A stretch of DNA of 64,000 bases, from positions 53,777 to 117,776 of the forward strand of contig DHQY01000014.1 of assembly GCA_002408205.1 (NCBI GenBank). The letters run 5' to 3'. Below, piece by piece: positions 18,208 to 27,385 of this stretch (position 1 is the first letter of the stretch; every line of letters starts with the position of its first letter). Under the pieces are notes generated by a model. The model did not search any database, was not told the DNA's origin, and worked only from the letters and a program-made list of their open reading frames with translations. Made by a program: the position numbers and the translations under genes. The DNA is from Bacteroidales bacterium UBA5326. Lineage in GTDB: Bacteria; Bacteroidota; Bacteroidia; Bacteroidales; UBA932.

Positions 18208-18888
18208 ATGGACGCAACGCTTATTTTCCGGTTTTTCCCACGCCTGAGCGACTCTCAGAAAGCGCAGTTTGCCGCCCTTCAGCTTTTGTATTCTGACTGG
18301 AACAGAGCCATAAACGTTATCAGCAGAAAAGACATTGAACATCTTTACCTGCGGCACGTGCTTCATTCTTTGTCTCTGGCCTGTGTGCCGGGCCATCCGT
18401 TCTGCGTCGGAGCGAAAGTCCTCGATGCAGGAACGGGCGGAGGTTTTCCCGGTATTCCGCTGGCTATTCTTTTTCCCGAAACCCATTTTACACTGTGCGA
18501 TTCCATTGCAAAAAAAATAAAGGTAGTTACTGCCGTTTCTGAACAACTCGGTCTGACCAATATCACGCCGGTAACGGCAAGGGCCGAGACGCTTCCCGGG
18601 GGCTTTGACGTGGTGGTTTCCAGGGCCGTCACCCGGCTGGGCGAATTTATTCACTTGGTTAACAACAAACTAACTCCCGCAGGCGTCATCCTGTGCCTTA
18701 AGGGAGGAGACCTGACGGAAGAGATTCGGGAAGCTTCCAGGGTGTGCCATATACCTGAAACCCAATTCAAACTGACGGAACTTTCAGGGTTGTTTCAAAA
18801 TATTGGAGATGATTTCTTTGAAACGAAAAAAATTTGTGAAATCAAACAAACTTCGTACCTTTGCGCTCCCCAATCCAAAAGCAATTAA
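18208..18888 (+). CDS. rsmG: 16S rRNA (guanine-527-N7) methyltransferase RsmG
   Basis: A 226-residue SAM-dependent methyltransferase that modifies G527 of 16S rRNA. The SAM-binding motif is VLDAGTGGGFPGIPLAI (about residues 70-86), the N-terminal WNRAINVISR segment is the RNA-binding signature, and VVSRAVTRL is the conserved catalytic-side motif. Length is normal for the family. The last 20 or so codons also contain a full Bacteroidota promoter for rpmH. Confidence 0.95.
   Translation: MDATLIFRFFPRLSDSQKAQFAALQLLYSDWNRAINVISRKDIEHLYLRHVLHSLSLACVPGHPFCVGAKVLDAGTGGGFPGIPLAILFPETHFTLCDSIAKKIKVVTAVSEQLGLTNITPVTARAETLPGGFDVVVSRAVTRLGEFIHLVNNKLTPAGVILCLKGGDLTEEIREASRVCHIPETQFKLTELSGLFQNIGDDFFETKKICEIKQTSYLCAPQSKSN
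18833..18863 (+). promoter_or_regulatory. Consensus promoter of rpmH (TTTG-N19-TACCTTTG)
   Basis: TTTG at 18833-18836 and TACCTTTG at 18856-18863 are separated by 19 bases, an exact match to the Bacteroidota sigma-ABfr-type promoter. It lies inside the 3' end of rsmG, 40 bases before the rpmH ATG, giving rpmH its own strong start in addition to read-through. Confidence 0.75.
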
Positions 18889-18903
18889 TGTAGATATTAA
18901 GAT

Positions 18904-19056
18904 ATGAAAAGGACCTTTCAACCATCTCAGCGCAAACGCCGTAATAAACACGGTTTCCGCGAGCGCATGTCCACCCCCAACGGACGTCGGGTTTTAGCTG
19001 CCCGCCGCAGACGCGGACGCAAAAAATTAACCGTATCTGACGAAGATCGTTTCTAA
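18904..19056 (+). CDS. rpmH: 50S ribosomal protein L34
   Basis: A 50-residue, very basic protein beginning MKRTFQPSQRKRRNKHGF and containing the NGRRVLAARRRRGR segment, the unmistakable L34 sequence. The C-terminal KLTVSDEDRF tail is of the Bacteroidota kind. It has its own consensus promoter inside rsmG. The next gene, a PASTA protein, starts 3 bases after the stop. Confidence 0.97.
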   Translation: MKRTFQPSQRKRRNKHGFRERMSTPNGRRVLAARRRRGRKKLTVSDEDRF

Positions 19057-19059
19057 AAC

Positions 19060-19884
19060 GTGTCTGGCAGGAAAACCATAGAGAATCAGATCCTCAGAAC
19101 GTTACTGCGGATTTTTGTGACTTTAAGTGTGCTTTTTATGGGCACACTTGCTTTCTTATACCTGTACACCCGCCACGGCCAGGATTTCCTGCTGCCCGAT
19201 TTTTCGGGTTTATCTGTTGAGGAAGCGGAAGAGATGGCCCGTCCCATGGGATTAAAGCTCGAGGTTACCGATTCGCTTTATATGCCTGCTCTGCCTAAAG
19301 GAGCTATATTCAGGCAGTTCCCGCACGCCGGACAACATGTCAAAAAGAATCGCCGGGTGGAACTGACTGTAAATTCTATTATTCCCAGGCAGGTTGCCAT
19401 GCCCTCCCTGGTAGGATTTTCGCTCCGTCAGGCTAAAGCCGAACTTGCGTCTCACGGACTTGCCCTCGGGCATCTTTCCTATGTTCCCGATATGGCCACC
19501 AACAATGTGCTTGCCCAAAGACATAACGGCAGGCCTATCCCTCCCGGAACTTTTATTGAGATTCTTTCCTCCATAGATCTGGAGCTCGGTCTGGCTCCGG
19601 GCCACGAATTGGCCTATATTCCCATGTTGAAAGGAAAAAACCTGGAGGCAGCAAAAGACATCATTAGCGATCATTCCTTAAATACCGGGAGTATTTATTA
19701 TGACAGTTCAGTACTTACGGCGGCTGATACTCTGGCCGCCCGCATATACAGACAAAATCCTCCCTTCTCATCATCTCCGCAATGGCCGCTGGGTACAACC
19801 GTTCACCTGTACCTGACAATTAATCCGTCCCTGCTTGCACCCGAAGAACTTCCCATTGAAGAAGAAAATGCAGGCGATGAGTGA
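19060..19884 (+). CDS. Membrane-anchored protein with three PASTA domains
   Basis: A 274-residue protein with one N-terminal membrane helix (about 14-35) and three PASTA domains facing the periplasm (about 40-107, 110-178 and 184-258). The first begins LPDFSGLSVEEAEEMA, the second MPSLVGFSLRQAKAEL, the third IPMLKGKNLEAAKDII. PASTA domains bind peptidoglycan stem peptides or other cell-wall partners; unlike Ser/Thr kinases or PBP2x, no enzymatic domain is attached. A GTG start directly after rpmH is used, and the end overlaps the pseudouridine synthase start by 8 bases, a conserved-looking pairing. Confidence 0.88.
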   Translation: MSGRKTIENQILRTLLRIFVTLSVLFMGTLAFLYLYTRHGQDFLLPDFSGLSVEEAEEMARPMGLKLEVTDSLYMPALPKGAIFRQFPHAGQHVKKNRRVELTVNSIIPRQVAMPSLVGFSLRQAKAELASHGLALGHLSYVPDMATNNVLAQRHNGRPIPPGTFIEILSSIDLELGLAPGHELAYIPMLKGKNLEAAKDIISDHSLNTGSIYYDSSVLTAADTLAARIYRQNPPFSSSPQWPLGTTVHLYLTINPSLLAPEELPIEEENAGDE

Positions 19885-20911
19885 AGATCAGGAACTATTC
19901 GAACATTTCCATCTGACAGTCGATAAAGGACAGGCCCTGCTGAGGGTCGACAAATTTCTTGTGTCCAAAATGGAATCGACTTCGCGCAACAGGATTCAGC
20001 TTGCGGCAGATTCCGGATACATTTTTGTTAACGACCGGCCCGTTAAGAGCAACTACAGGGTCAAACCGCTGGATGAAGTTCGGATAATGCTCCCCTTTGA
20101 GCGCCGCGAATTCCGGATAGTCGCAGAACCTATTCCGTTGGACATTGTATTTGAAGACAGCGATATACTTATTGTGAACAAACCCGCCGGACTTACTGTA
20201 CACCCTGGGCACGGAAATTACACAGGAACCCTGATTAACGGTCTTGCATGGTATTTTGGTGTCAGGGGCGTTCTCGAGACGGAAGACGGCCGTATGGGCG
20301 TACTGGTCCATCGTATTGACAAAGACACCTCCGGGCTTCTGGTCATTGCCCGATCCGATGAGGCACAGTTCAGGCTGGCCAGGCAGTTTTTTGACCACAC
20401 CGTTAGCCGTAAATATATGGCCCTTGTATGGGGCGACATGGAACAGGACGAGGGCACCATTGAAGGTAACATAGGGCGGCATCCGGGGGACAGACTTCGT
20501 TTTAAAGTTTTCCCGGATGGTAAAAGCGGCAAACCGGCAATCACACACTATAAAGTTCTGGAACGCTTTGGATATGTAACCCTTGTTGAATGCCGCCTGG
20601 AAACGGGCCGAACCCACCAGATTAGGGTTCATATGGAGCATATCGGACATCCTTTGTTTAACGATCCCCGGTACGGAGGCGACAGAATTCGTTGCGGCAC
20701 CCAGTTTACAAAATACAAACAATTCATAGACAACTGTTTCGCTCTGCTTCCGGGCCAGGCATTACACGCCAGAACCCTTGGTTTTGTTCATCCTCACACG
20801 CATAAAGAAGTGTTTTTTGAGATTCCGCCTCCCGCCCGATTTGAAGAACTGACAGACAAGTGGCGCCGATACGCTATTTCCGCACAACCCTCTGAGGATT
20901 CTTTGATATAA
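19877..20911 (+). CDS. RluA/RluD-family rRNA pseudouridine synthase
   Basis: A 344-residue pseudouridine synthase with an N-terminal S4 RNA-binding domain (RVDKFLVSKM to about residue 75) and an RluA catalytic domain. The active-site motif is HRIDKDTSGLLVIAR, with the catalytic aspartate; GRTHQIRVHM and GHPLFNDPRYGG follow. It most resembles RluD, which modifies 23S rRNA helix 69, but the exact site is inference. I use the ATG at 19877, which overlaps the upstream stop; an ATG at 19868 is in frame. The 3' end overlaps convergent ruvC by 38 bases. Confidence 0.9.
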   Translation: MSEDQELFEHFHLTVDKGQALLRVDKFLVSKMESTSRNRIQLAADSGYIFVNDRPVKSNYRVKPLDEVRIMLPFERREFRIVAEPIPLDIVFEDSDILIVNKPAGLTVHPGHGNYTGTLINGLAWYFGVRGVLETEDGRMGVLVHRIDKDTSGLLVIARSDEAQFRLARQFFDHTVSRKYMALVWGDMEQDEGTIEGNIGRHPGDRLRFKVFPDGKSGKPAITHYKVLERFGYVTLVECRLETGRTHQIRVHMEHIGHPLFNDPRYGGDRIRCGTQFTKYKQFIDNCFALLPGQALHARTLGFVHPHTHKEVFFEIPPPARFEELTDKWRRYAISAQPSEDSLI

Positions 20912-21431
20912 AACCTTTCCATGTTTTCGGACCCTGAAGGGGCACAGGAATCTGTAACTGATTTGCATGACATACAGCTACAGCCAACGCATCGGTAGCA
21001 TCCCATGAAGCGGGTTCCTGACTGAAATGCAGCATACCTTTAAGCATGGCGGCAACCTGTTCCTTAGAAGCCGCTCCCTTACCTGTAATGGCCAGCTTAA
21101 TCTTTCTGGGAGCATATTCGCACACGGGCACATTTCTGGACAATGCGGCCGCCATGGCCACCCCCTGGGCACGTCCCAGTTTGAGCATGGATTGTACATT
21201 TTTGCTGTAAAAAGGAGATTCAATAGCCATAACATCGGGTTTATACGTATCGAGCAGATCAAACATATGCTCCAGAATGTGTGACATTTTCCGGTACGGA
21301 TCTTTGATCTTCTGCATATTCACAATACCCAGAGCCAGCGTTTCGATACCCTGGGGACCAATATGAATAACCCCGTAACCCATGATATTGGTTCCGGGGT
21401 CAATTCCCAAAATAATGCTTTCCTTTAACAA
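20874..21431 (-). CDS. ruvC: Holliday junction resolvase RuvC
   Basis: A 185-residue endonuclease that cuts Holliday junctions with RuvAB. The acidic catalytic residues are visible in GIDPGTNIMGYG, AIESPFYSKN and the C-terminal WDATDALAVAVCH. No ATG is available, so a TTG start is taken, 4 bases after the serS stop, where coupling to serS translation would help initiation. The end overlaps the convergent pseudouridine synthase by 38 bases. Operon: Na/Pi transporter, serS, ruvC. Confidence 0.93.
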   Translation of the reverse strand: MLKESIILGIDPGTNIMGYGVIHIGPQGIETLALGIVNMQKIKDPYRKMSHILEHMFDLLDTYKPDVMAIESPFYSKNVQSMLKLGRAQGVAMAAALSRNVPVCEYAPRKIKLAITGKGAASKEQVAAMLKGMLHFSQEPASWDATDALAVAVCHANQLQIPVPLQGPKTWKGFISKNPQRVVRK

Positions 21432-21435
21432 ATGT

Positions 21436-22707
21436 CTATTGTATTTTATTAAAATGCAAATACTTATGCAACACCTCGGGCATCATTATGCCATCGGGTG
21501 TCTGGTTGTTTTCCAGTAAGGCAGCCACAATACGGGGCAGTGCCAGCGAACTTCCGTTGAGTGTATGTACCAGCTGGGGTTTCCCGTCTTCGTCACGAAA
21601 ACGTGCTTTCAGACGATTGGACTGGAAGGTTTCAAAGTTCGATACAGAACTTACTTCCAGCCAGCGTCCCTGAGCTGCGGAATATACCTCAAAATCGTAC
21701 GTCATGGCCGAAGTAAAGCTAATATCTCCTCCACACAATCTAATGATCCGGTAAGGCAGCTGCAACGACTGCACCAATCCCTCAACGTGTTTAACCATCT
21801 GATCAAGCGTATCATACGAATCGGAAGGATGGGTAAGCTGGACGATCTCCACTTTATCGAACTGGTGCAACCGGTTCAGACCGCGTACGTCTTTCCCGTA
21901 TGAGCCGGCTTCACGCCGGAAACAGGGCGTATACGCTGTCAGCTTAACAGGCAGTTCGGACCGGTTGATGATTACGTCGCGGTAAATATTGGTAACAGGC
22001 ACTTCGGCCGTGGGGATCATGTAGAAGTTGTCGAGCCCGGCGTGATACATCTGTTCGCTTTTATCAGGAAGTTGCCCTGTACCGTAACCGGAATCCTCAT
22101 TAACCATGATGGGCGGCATGATCTCTTTATAGCCGGCACTGGCATTCTCGTCCAGAAAATAACTGATAAGAGCAAACTGCAGCCTGGCACCCTGGCCTTT
22201 ATAAACCGGGAAACCGGCTCCTGTTAGCTTCACGCCCAGGTCAAAATCAATAATATCATATTTTTTTGCAAGCTCCCAGTGCGGCAAAGCGTCCTGGGAC
22301 AGCACGGGAACCTGGCCGCCTTCACGTACCAGCACGTTATCTTCTGCGCTTTTTCCCCTTGCCACTAATGCATGCGGCAGGTTAGGCAGCAGTACGAGCA
22401 TATCGTTCAGATCCTTCTCAAGTTTTTCCTGTTCCTGGAGTAATTCTTTGACCTTTTCCCGGCTTTCAGATGCTTTCACCTTCATCTGTTCAGCCTCCTG
22501 GCGGTTCCCCTGCTGCATAAGCATCCCTATAGCAGCTGCCGTCTTTTTTTGTTCGGCAGACAAGGCATCGGCCTGTGTCTGGGCTGCCCTGCGACGGGCA
22601 TCAATCTCCAGTATTTTATATACGGTTTCTTTGGCGTCGACATTCTTTACGGAAAGGCGCTCAATAACAAATTCGGGTTCTTCCCGGAGTAATTTAAGCG
22701 TTAACAT
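21436..22707 (-). CDS. serS: Serine--tRNA ligase
   Basis: A 423-residue class II aminoacyl-tRNA synthetase. The N-terminal long coiled-coil arm (about 25-105) that grips tRNA-Ser is followed by the catalytic core with motif 2 FRREAGSYGKDVRGLNR and motif 3 LNGSSLALPRIVAALLE. Length is normal. It lies 5 bases after the Na/Pi cotransporter gene and 4 bases before ruvC on the same strand. Confidence 0.97.
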   Translation of the reverse strand: MLTLKLLREEPEFVIERLSVKNVDAKETVYKILEIDARRRAAQTQADALSAEQKKTAAAIGMLMQQGNRQEAEQMKVKASESREKVKELLQEQEKLEKDLNDMLVLLPNLPHALVARGKSAEDNVLVREGGQVPVLSQDALPHWELAKKYDIIDFDLGVKLTGAGFPVYKGQGARLQFALISYFLDENASAGYKEIMPPIMVNEDSGYGTGQLPDKSEQMYHAGLDNFYMIPTAEVPVTNIYRDVIINRSELPVKLTAYTPCFRREAGSYGKDVRGLNRLHQFDKVEIVQLTHPSDSYDTLDQMVKHVEGLVQSLQLPYRIIRLCGGDISFTSAMTYDFEVYSAAQGRWLEVSSVSNFETFQSNRLKARFRDEDGKPQLVHTLNGSSLALPRIVAALLENNQTPDGIMMPEVLHKYLHFNKIQ

Positions 22708-22712
22708 ACTTT

Positions 22713-24431
22713 TTATGATTTGATCTCCATGATGGATTCAGATACATTGATTATAAAATCCCCCACCCGCTCGCTCTCTCCAATAATATCCATAAAATAT
22801 ACGCCTACCAGGTAGGAATAAGCGTTGTTTCCCAGATTCAGCAAATTGCCTTCACGCAGGTTGTCGCGGCATTCGTTAATGGCATGCTCGGCATCGTAGG
22901 CATTGGCAATATCGTGCAGCCGGGTATATCCGGCGTTCAGGTTTTCGATCATAACGTCAAAAGCCCTTTCTATCAATGCCAGCATACTCAGCACGTTCTT
23001 TGTCATCACCTCGTCAAAATGTATATTGTTGATCTTCTTGCGTTGAAGGATCCTCCCAATGTTATAACCAGAATCACCCATACTTTCCAGCTCTCCAATG
23101 ATTTTGTACATGGACTGAATCCGGCTTCCCGATTCGGCACTGATTTCTTCCTCCCCGATCTTATTAAGGTATTCGGCAATTTCGAATTCAATACGGTCGG
23201 CCACCTGCTCATAATATTCCAGTTTTTTGAACAGGTTGTCGAATTCGTCCGTTTCGGATTTTATGACCGCTTCTTTGGCAAATTCATATTGTCTCTTCAT
23301 GATGCGCGCAAAATGAACCACCTCTTGTTTAGCCTGGTCGAGAGACAGCTCTGCCGTGCTCAAAAGACCGCCCTGGATAAATTTCAGACGGTACTTTTCT
23401 TCCTCTTTCGGAGCCTTTATTACAAGAGTAACCAATTTGCAAAGCTGGGGAGTGAACCAGACAAGGATGAACGTATTGGTCACGTTAAATAAGGTATGGA
23501 GCAGCGAGACGGCATAAAGTACCGAGGTGGAGGCCGCAGCAGGGTCGGTTGCCTGGGAAATGGGAATAAACGGATCGTCGGCTCCCAGTCCGGTGACAAT
23601 TAGTGACACAAGTTTTAAAAAAGGCCGGAAAATAATTAAAACCCAAAAAACACCAAAAACATTAAAAAAAGTATGGGCCAACGCAGCTCTCTTGGCCGAT
23701 ACATTCCCCACCGCCGCCGCAAGATTTGCCGTTATGGTGGTCCCAATGTTTTCACCCAGAACCATGGCACAGCCAATTTCAAACGGGATCCAGCCCAGGT
23801 TGAGCATGACAAGGGTAAGGGCCATAGTAGCACTGGAAGATTGCAGGATTATAGTCATAACCGTCCCAATACCGACAAAGATCAGGGTAGAACCAAATCC
23901 CCAGCCGGTCCACGATTGAAGAAAATGAAGTGCCTGCGGATTCGAGCCCAGGTCGGGAACCGAATCTTTCATAAACGTAAGGCCCAGAAAGAGCAGGGCA
24001 AACCCTATAATCATTTCACCCAGGTTCTTTCTCTTTTGACGTTTAGCCATTGTAAAAATAAACCCGAGCCCGATAAGCGGAATAGATATAAGAGCAATAT
24101 CGGCCTTGAAACCCAGTAATGATATTAGCCAGGCGGTAACGGTAGTCCCGATATTCGCGCCCATGATCACTCCAACGGCCTGCAACAGTGTCAGTAGTCC
24201 GGCATTCACGAAACTCACGACCATAACGGTGGTGGCACTGGAAGACTGGATGACAGCCGTAACAAAAAGACCGGTAAGGACACGTTTGAGGGGATTTGAA
24301 GTCATTGACGCCAGGAAACTTCGTAAACCGTCTCCCGCAACTTTCTGCAAAGATTCGCTCATGAGCGTCATCCCATACAGAAACAGCCCCAATGAACCAA
24401 GTAAAGTCAAAATTTGTAATACTGTGTTCAT
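22713..24431 (-). CDS. Na/Pi cotransporter family protein with PhoU-like tail
   Basis: A 572-residue membrane protein of the NptA/YjbB family: two inverted Na/Pi cotransporter repeats, each with a QSSSAT motif (QSSSATTVMVVSFVNAG and QSSSATMALTLVMLN), then a soluble C-terminal PhoU-like helical domain (about 345-570). It probably exports or exchanges phosphate with sodium; the tail may sense phosphate state. The ATG at 24431 is preferred to an upstream TTG. It is the first gene of an operon with serS and ruvC and is divergent from the ThuA-GH18 gene. Confidence 0.9.
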   Translation of the reverse strand: MNTVLQILTLLGSLGLFLYGMTLMSESLQKVAGDGLRSFLASMTSNPLKRVLTGLFVTAVIQSSSATTVMVVSFVNAGLLTLLQAVGVIMGANIGTTVTAWLISLLGFKADIALISIPLIGLGFIFTMAKRQKRKNLGEMIIGFALLFLGLTFMKDSVPDLGSNPQALHFLQSWTGWGFGSTLIFVGIGTVMTIILQSSSATMALTLVMLNLGWIPFEIGCAMVLGENIGTTITANLAAAVGNVSAKRAALAHTFFNVFGVFWVLIIFRPFLKLVSLIVTGLGADDPFIPISQATDPAAASTSVLYAVSLLHTLFNVTNTFILVWFTPQLCKLVTLVIKAPKEEEKYRLKFIQGGLLSTAELSLDQAKQEVVHFARIMKRQYEFAKEAVIKSETDEFDNLFKKLEYYEQVADRIEFEIAEYLNKIGEEEISAESGSRIQSMYKIIGELESMGDSGYNIGRILQRKKINNIHFDEVMTKNVLSMLALIERAFDVMIENLNAGYTRLHDIANAYDAEHAINECRDNLREGNLLNLGNNAYSYLVGVYFMDIIGESERVGDFIINVSESIMEIKS

Positions 24432-24470
24432 ACGTTCGCTTTTATCCTGCAAAGATGCATTGTTTTTTTG

Positions 24471-24478
24471 TACTTTTG
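24471..24478 (+). promoter_or_regulatory. TACTTTTG -7 element for the ThuA-GH18 gene
   Basis: A full match to TAnnTTTG, 20 bases before the ATG at 24499. No -33 TTTG at the right spacing. It argues against a longer protein starting inside the divergent transporter gene. Confidence 0.45.
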
Positions 24479-24498
24479 TTTATGCAAGAAACGCAATT

Positions 24499-26196
24499 AT
24501 GAACATCAGACGAAGCATATTGTTAGTAACGGCCTTATTTGCCGGCGCCTCCCTGTTTTCTCAGACACGGGATTTTAAAGTCATTGCCTTCTATAGTGAA
24601 TCGGTTGACCCTGAACATGTAGTCTTTGCAAATACTGCCGTAGATTTTTTTGCCGGTCTGTCCTCATGGAACAGTTTCACTTTTGAGTCCACCACCGATA
24701 TGCGCCATATGAACTACGCCAAATTACATCAATACGACGTGGTCATGATGTTCAACGACCTTACGTTTACCCCGGCTCAGCAAGAGGCATTCCAAAAATA
24801 TATGGAAAACGGAGGAGGCTGGTACGGGATGCACATTGCCGCATTGGTTAAGGACGGCAAATGGGACTGGTTTACCCATTTCCTGGGTGGTTGCATCCTG
24901 TCCCGCTACAGCTGGCCGCCCCTGCCCGCCAAGCTGTCTGTGGAAGACCCGCTTCACCCCGTTTGCAAAGGCTTGCCCGGACAATTTGTATCGCCGGTGA
25001 ATGAATGGTACCAATGGGGACCCGCCCCTGGAGACAATCCGCAGGTGGACGTTCTGGTAAGTCTGGCACCGGACGAATTCCCTCATGGCATTAAGAACGA
25101 GATCACCGAGGGAGATGTGCCCGTTGTCTGGACACATACTAAATACCGAATGATCTACCTGAATATGGGGCATGGAAAAAATATATTTTCAGATGCCACA
25201 CAGAACCATTTATTCGTAAATGCATTGCAATGGCTTGTAAGAAAAGAAGTGCCCGTTGAGGAAAGAGTATCGGTAGCCTATGTGACATCGTGGGAAACCG
25301 GGATACCCGATCCCTCATTGCTCACTCATATCAACTACGCTTTTGGACATGTAAACGAAACATTTAACGGCATCACGGTGGATAACCCGGAACGTTTTCA
25401 AAGTATTGTGGGCCTGAAGTCCCTGAAACCCGAGTTGAAAGTTTCCCTGTCCATAGGCGGCTGGGGCAGCGGAAGGTTCAGTGAAATGGCTGCCATTCCG
25501 GAAAACAGAAAAGCTTTTGCCGCAGACTGCCGCAGGGTTGTGGAAGAGTACCGGCTGGACGGCATAGACATTGACTGGGAATACCCCACTAACCGCGGAC
25601 CCGGGATATCTTCGGCTCCCGAAGATACGCGAAACTTTACGCTGCTAATGAAAGACATACGTCAGGCCATTGGCCCCGGCAGGCTGCTTACTCTAGCCTC
25701 GGCCGCCAGCGGAAAATTCATAGATTTTAAATCGCTGAACGGTGTAGTTGATTTTGTAAATATTATGACCTACGATATGTCGGTCCCCCCGTTCCATCAT
25801 TCGGGCCTGTACCCGTCCTCCATGACCGGACCGTTATCGTGCTACGAGGCAGTACTTGCCCATATCCGGGCCGGTTTTCCCAGGAACAAACTGGTATTGG
25901 GAATACCTTTTTACGGTAAACCGGGAAAAGATTTTCCAAAAGGAGCCAATGACTACGGACAACTGATCCAGCTCGCCGACTACGAACAAAAATGGGATGA
26001 TATTGCCAAAGCGCCTTACCTTACCGGCCCCGGAGGGGAAATTGTATGTACATACGACAACCCGCGTTCTATCGGATACAAGTGCCGTTTCATTCTTAAA
26101 TACGGGCTGAAAGGCGCCATGTTTTGGGATTATAACGGCGACGACGAACTGGGCAGTCTCCGGAAAGCTATATATGACGGAATTTTATTACCTTAG
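24499..26196 (+). CDS. Secreted ThuA-like domain fused to a GH18 glycosidase
   Basis: A 565-residue secreted protein. After a signal peptide (about 1-21, ending LFSQ) comes a ThuA-like domain (about 25-250; FKVIAFYSES, MENGGGWYGMHIA, PVVWTHTKYRMIYLNMGHG). It is followed by a GH18 domain (about 258-563) with SIGGWG and the catalytic LDGIDIDWEYP, where the final Glu (about residue 361) is the acid. FVNIMTYDM and GAMFWDYNGDD are also typical. GH18 enzymes cut chitin or the chitobiose core of N-glycans; ThuA-like domains are class I glutamine-amidotransferase-like folds often found near sugar metabolism. The joint action is unknown. The longer open frame upstream is not used. Confidence 0.88.
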   Translation: MNIRRSILLVTALFAGASLFSQTRDFKVIAFYSESVDPEHVVFANTAVDFFAGLSSWNSFTFESTTDMRHMNYAKLHQYDVVMMFNDLTFTPAQQEAFQKYMENGGGWYGMHIAALVKDGKWDWFTHFLGGCILSRYSWPPLPAKLSVEDPLHPVCKGLPGQFVSPVNEWYQWGPAPGDNPQVDVLVSLAPDEFPHGIKNEITEGDVPVVWTHTKYRMIYLNMGHGKNIFSDATQNHLFVNALQWLVRKEVPVEERVSVAYVTSWETGIPDPSLLTHINYAFGHVNETFNGITVDNPERFQSIVGLKSLKPELKVSLSIGGWGSGRFSEMAAIPENRKAFAADCRRVVEEYRLDGIDIDWEYPTNRGPGISSAPEDTRNFTLLMKDIRQAIGPGRLLTLASAASGKFIDFKSLNGVVDFVNIMTYDMSVPPFHHSGLYPSSMTGPLSCYEAVLAHIRAGFPRNKLVLGIPFYGKPGKDFPKGANDYGQLIQLADYEQKWDDIAKAPYLTGPGGEIVCTYDNPRSIGYKCRFILKYGLKGAMFWDYNGDDELGSLRKAIYDGILLP

Positions 26197-26213
26197 CACG
26201 CCAAAAACTTATA

Positions 26214-27332
26214 ATGGAATTTATCCGTCACACAACCGATCCCAATTTTTTATGCTCTGTTGAAATATCCGCATTCCGGCCGGAATGCGGCGGGGAGACA
26301 GAATATCATTTTATTCTTAAACCTTCCTCCGGAGGGTCGTTTGAACAACAACTCGCTCAACTTCATTCCTGCCTTAAGCAACTTCTGTGTCAGCCAGAAT
26401 ACGTAAACGCCCGGCCCGAATTCATCCGGTATTTTCTGAGCGATCCCATGAGCCAGAGGCAATGGATCCGTTCTCAACAGGAGTTTCGACCCTCTTGTCC
26501 TGTCTCTGTTATAGGGCAGTCTCCGGCTGACGGCACCCATGTGGCTCTCTGGGTATATCTGCGGGAAAAGAAACCTGCTCCGGAACGCCGCGAAAATGAC
26601 TTTCTTTTCTTCTGGACCACAGAGCGATACTGTACTGCCGGCAATGTCACACAACAGACTCAGAAATTGCTCATGGACTATGAACAATGGCTCAGGGCCA
26701 ACGGATGCTCTATGATGGGGAACTGCATACGCACGTGGTTTTATGTAAAGGACATAGACAGTAACTATACGGCCTTTGCGAAAGCCAGGACCGAGTATTT
26801 TGCCCGTATTGGCATGACGGATAAGACTCACTACATAGCCAGCACCGGAATTGAAGGGACCAATGCATCTGCCGGCTCTTTTGTAACCATGGATGCCTTT
26901 GCCATCGCAGGTATAAAACCCGCTCAGGTCCAATACCTTCACGGGTTGTCGCATCTGAGTCCCACGCACATTTACGGCGTTACTTTTGAACGGGGTACGA
27001 CCGTTTCTTTTCCCGACAGGAAACATATCTATATATCAGGTACGGCCAGCATAGATAACCATGGCAATGTTCTTTTCCTGAACGATGTTAAGGCCCAGGC
27101 CATGAGAATGCTGGAAAACGTGCAGGTTCTTCTGTCCGAGGCAGGGGCCGGTTTGGCCGATGTCGCACAGATCATCGTTTACCTTCGTAACGGGGAAGAT
27201 TACCCGGTGGTAAGGGATATTCTGTCGGGGAAACTGCCTCCGGCACCTGTCGTCTATACCCTGGGCAGGGTCTGCCGTCCATCGTGGCTTATAGAAATGG
27301 AATGCATTGCAGTCATTCCTTTTGTTCAATAA
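26214..27332 (+). CDS. RidA/YjgF-superfamily protein, chorismatase-like layout
   Basis: A 372-residue protein with a RidA-like C-terminal half: YISGTASIDNHGNV, KAQAMRMLENVQVLLSEAGA, IVYLRNGEDY and the closing IEMECIAVIP. The N-terminal half, about 240 residues, includes NCIRTWFYVKDID and a second RidA-like pattern. The two-part plan recalls FkbO/Hyg5-type chorismatases, but many such Bacteroidota proteins are uncharacterised Rid-family hydrolases, so I do not name a reaction. The gene follows the ThuA-GH18 gene by 17 bases, with a near-match -7 element (TACCTTAG, 26189-26196) at the end of that gene. A terminator follows. Confidence 0.7.
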   Translation: MEFIRHTTDPNFLCSVEISAFRPECGGETEYHFILKPSSGGSFEQQLAQLHSCLKQLLCQPEYVNARPEFIRYFLSDPMSQRQWIRSQQEFRPSCPVSVIGQSPADGTHVALWVYLREKKPAPERRENDFLFFWTTERYCTAGNVTQQTQKLLMDYEQWLRANGCSMMGNCIRTWFYVKDIDSNYTAFAKARTEYFARIGMTDKTHYIASTGIEGTNASAGSFVTMDAFAIAGIKPAQVQYLHGLSHLSPTHIYGVTFERGTTVSFPDRKHIYISGTASIDNHGNVLFLNDVKAQAMRMLENVQVLLSEAGAGLADVAQIIVYLRNGEDYPVVRDILSGKLPPAPVVYTLGRVCRPSWLIEMECIAVIPFVQ

Positions 27333-27333
27333 A

Positions 27334-27361
27334 AAAAGCCGTCCCGGAAGGAACGGCTTTT
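27334..27361. terminator. Two-way hairpin terminator between the Rid-family gene and rpmA
   Basis: The arms AAAAGCCGT and ACGGCTTTT, extended by CC/GG with one mismatch, make a GC-rich stem with a small loop, with A-runs on one side and T-runs on the other. It can therefore stop transcription from both directions. It is the only recognisable hairpin terminator at a convergent junction in this window. Confidence 0.8.
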
Positions 27362-27385
27362 GCGGGTCCTGATTTTATAGTGTAA

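Noticed and set aside
19895..20722. 275-residue open frame opposite the pseudouridine synthase gene
   Set aside because: It mirrors the codon pattern of the real gene, has no recognisable domain and no promoter.
24106..24498. Open frame extending the ThuA-GH18 protein upstream by about 130 residues
   Set aside because: It lies on the opposite strand inside the Na/Pi cotransporter gene, and a clear signal peptide plus -7 element place the start at 24499.
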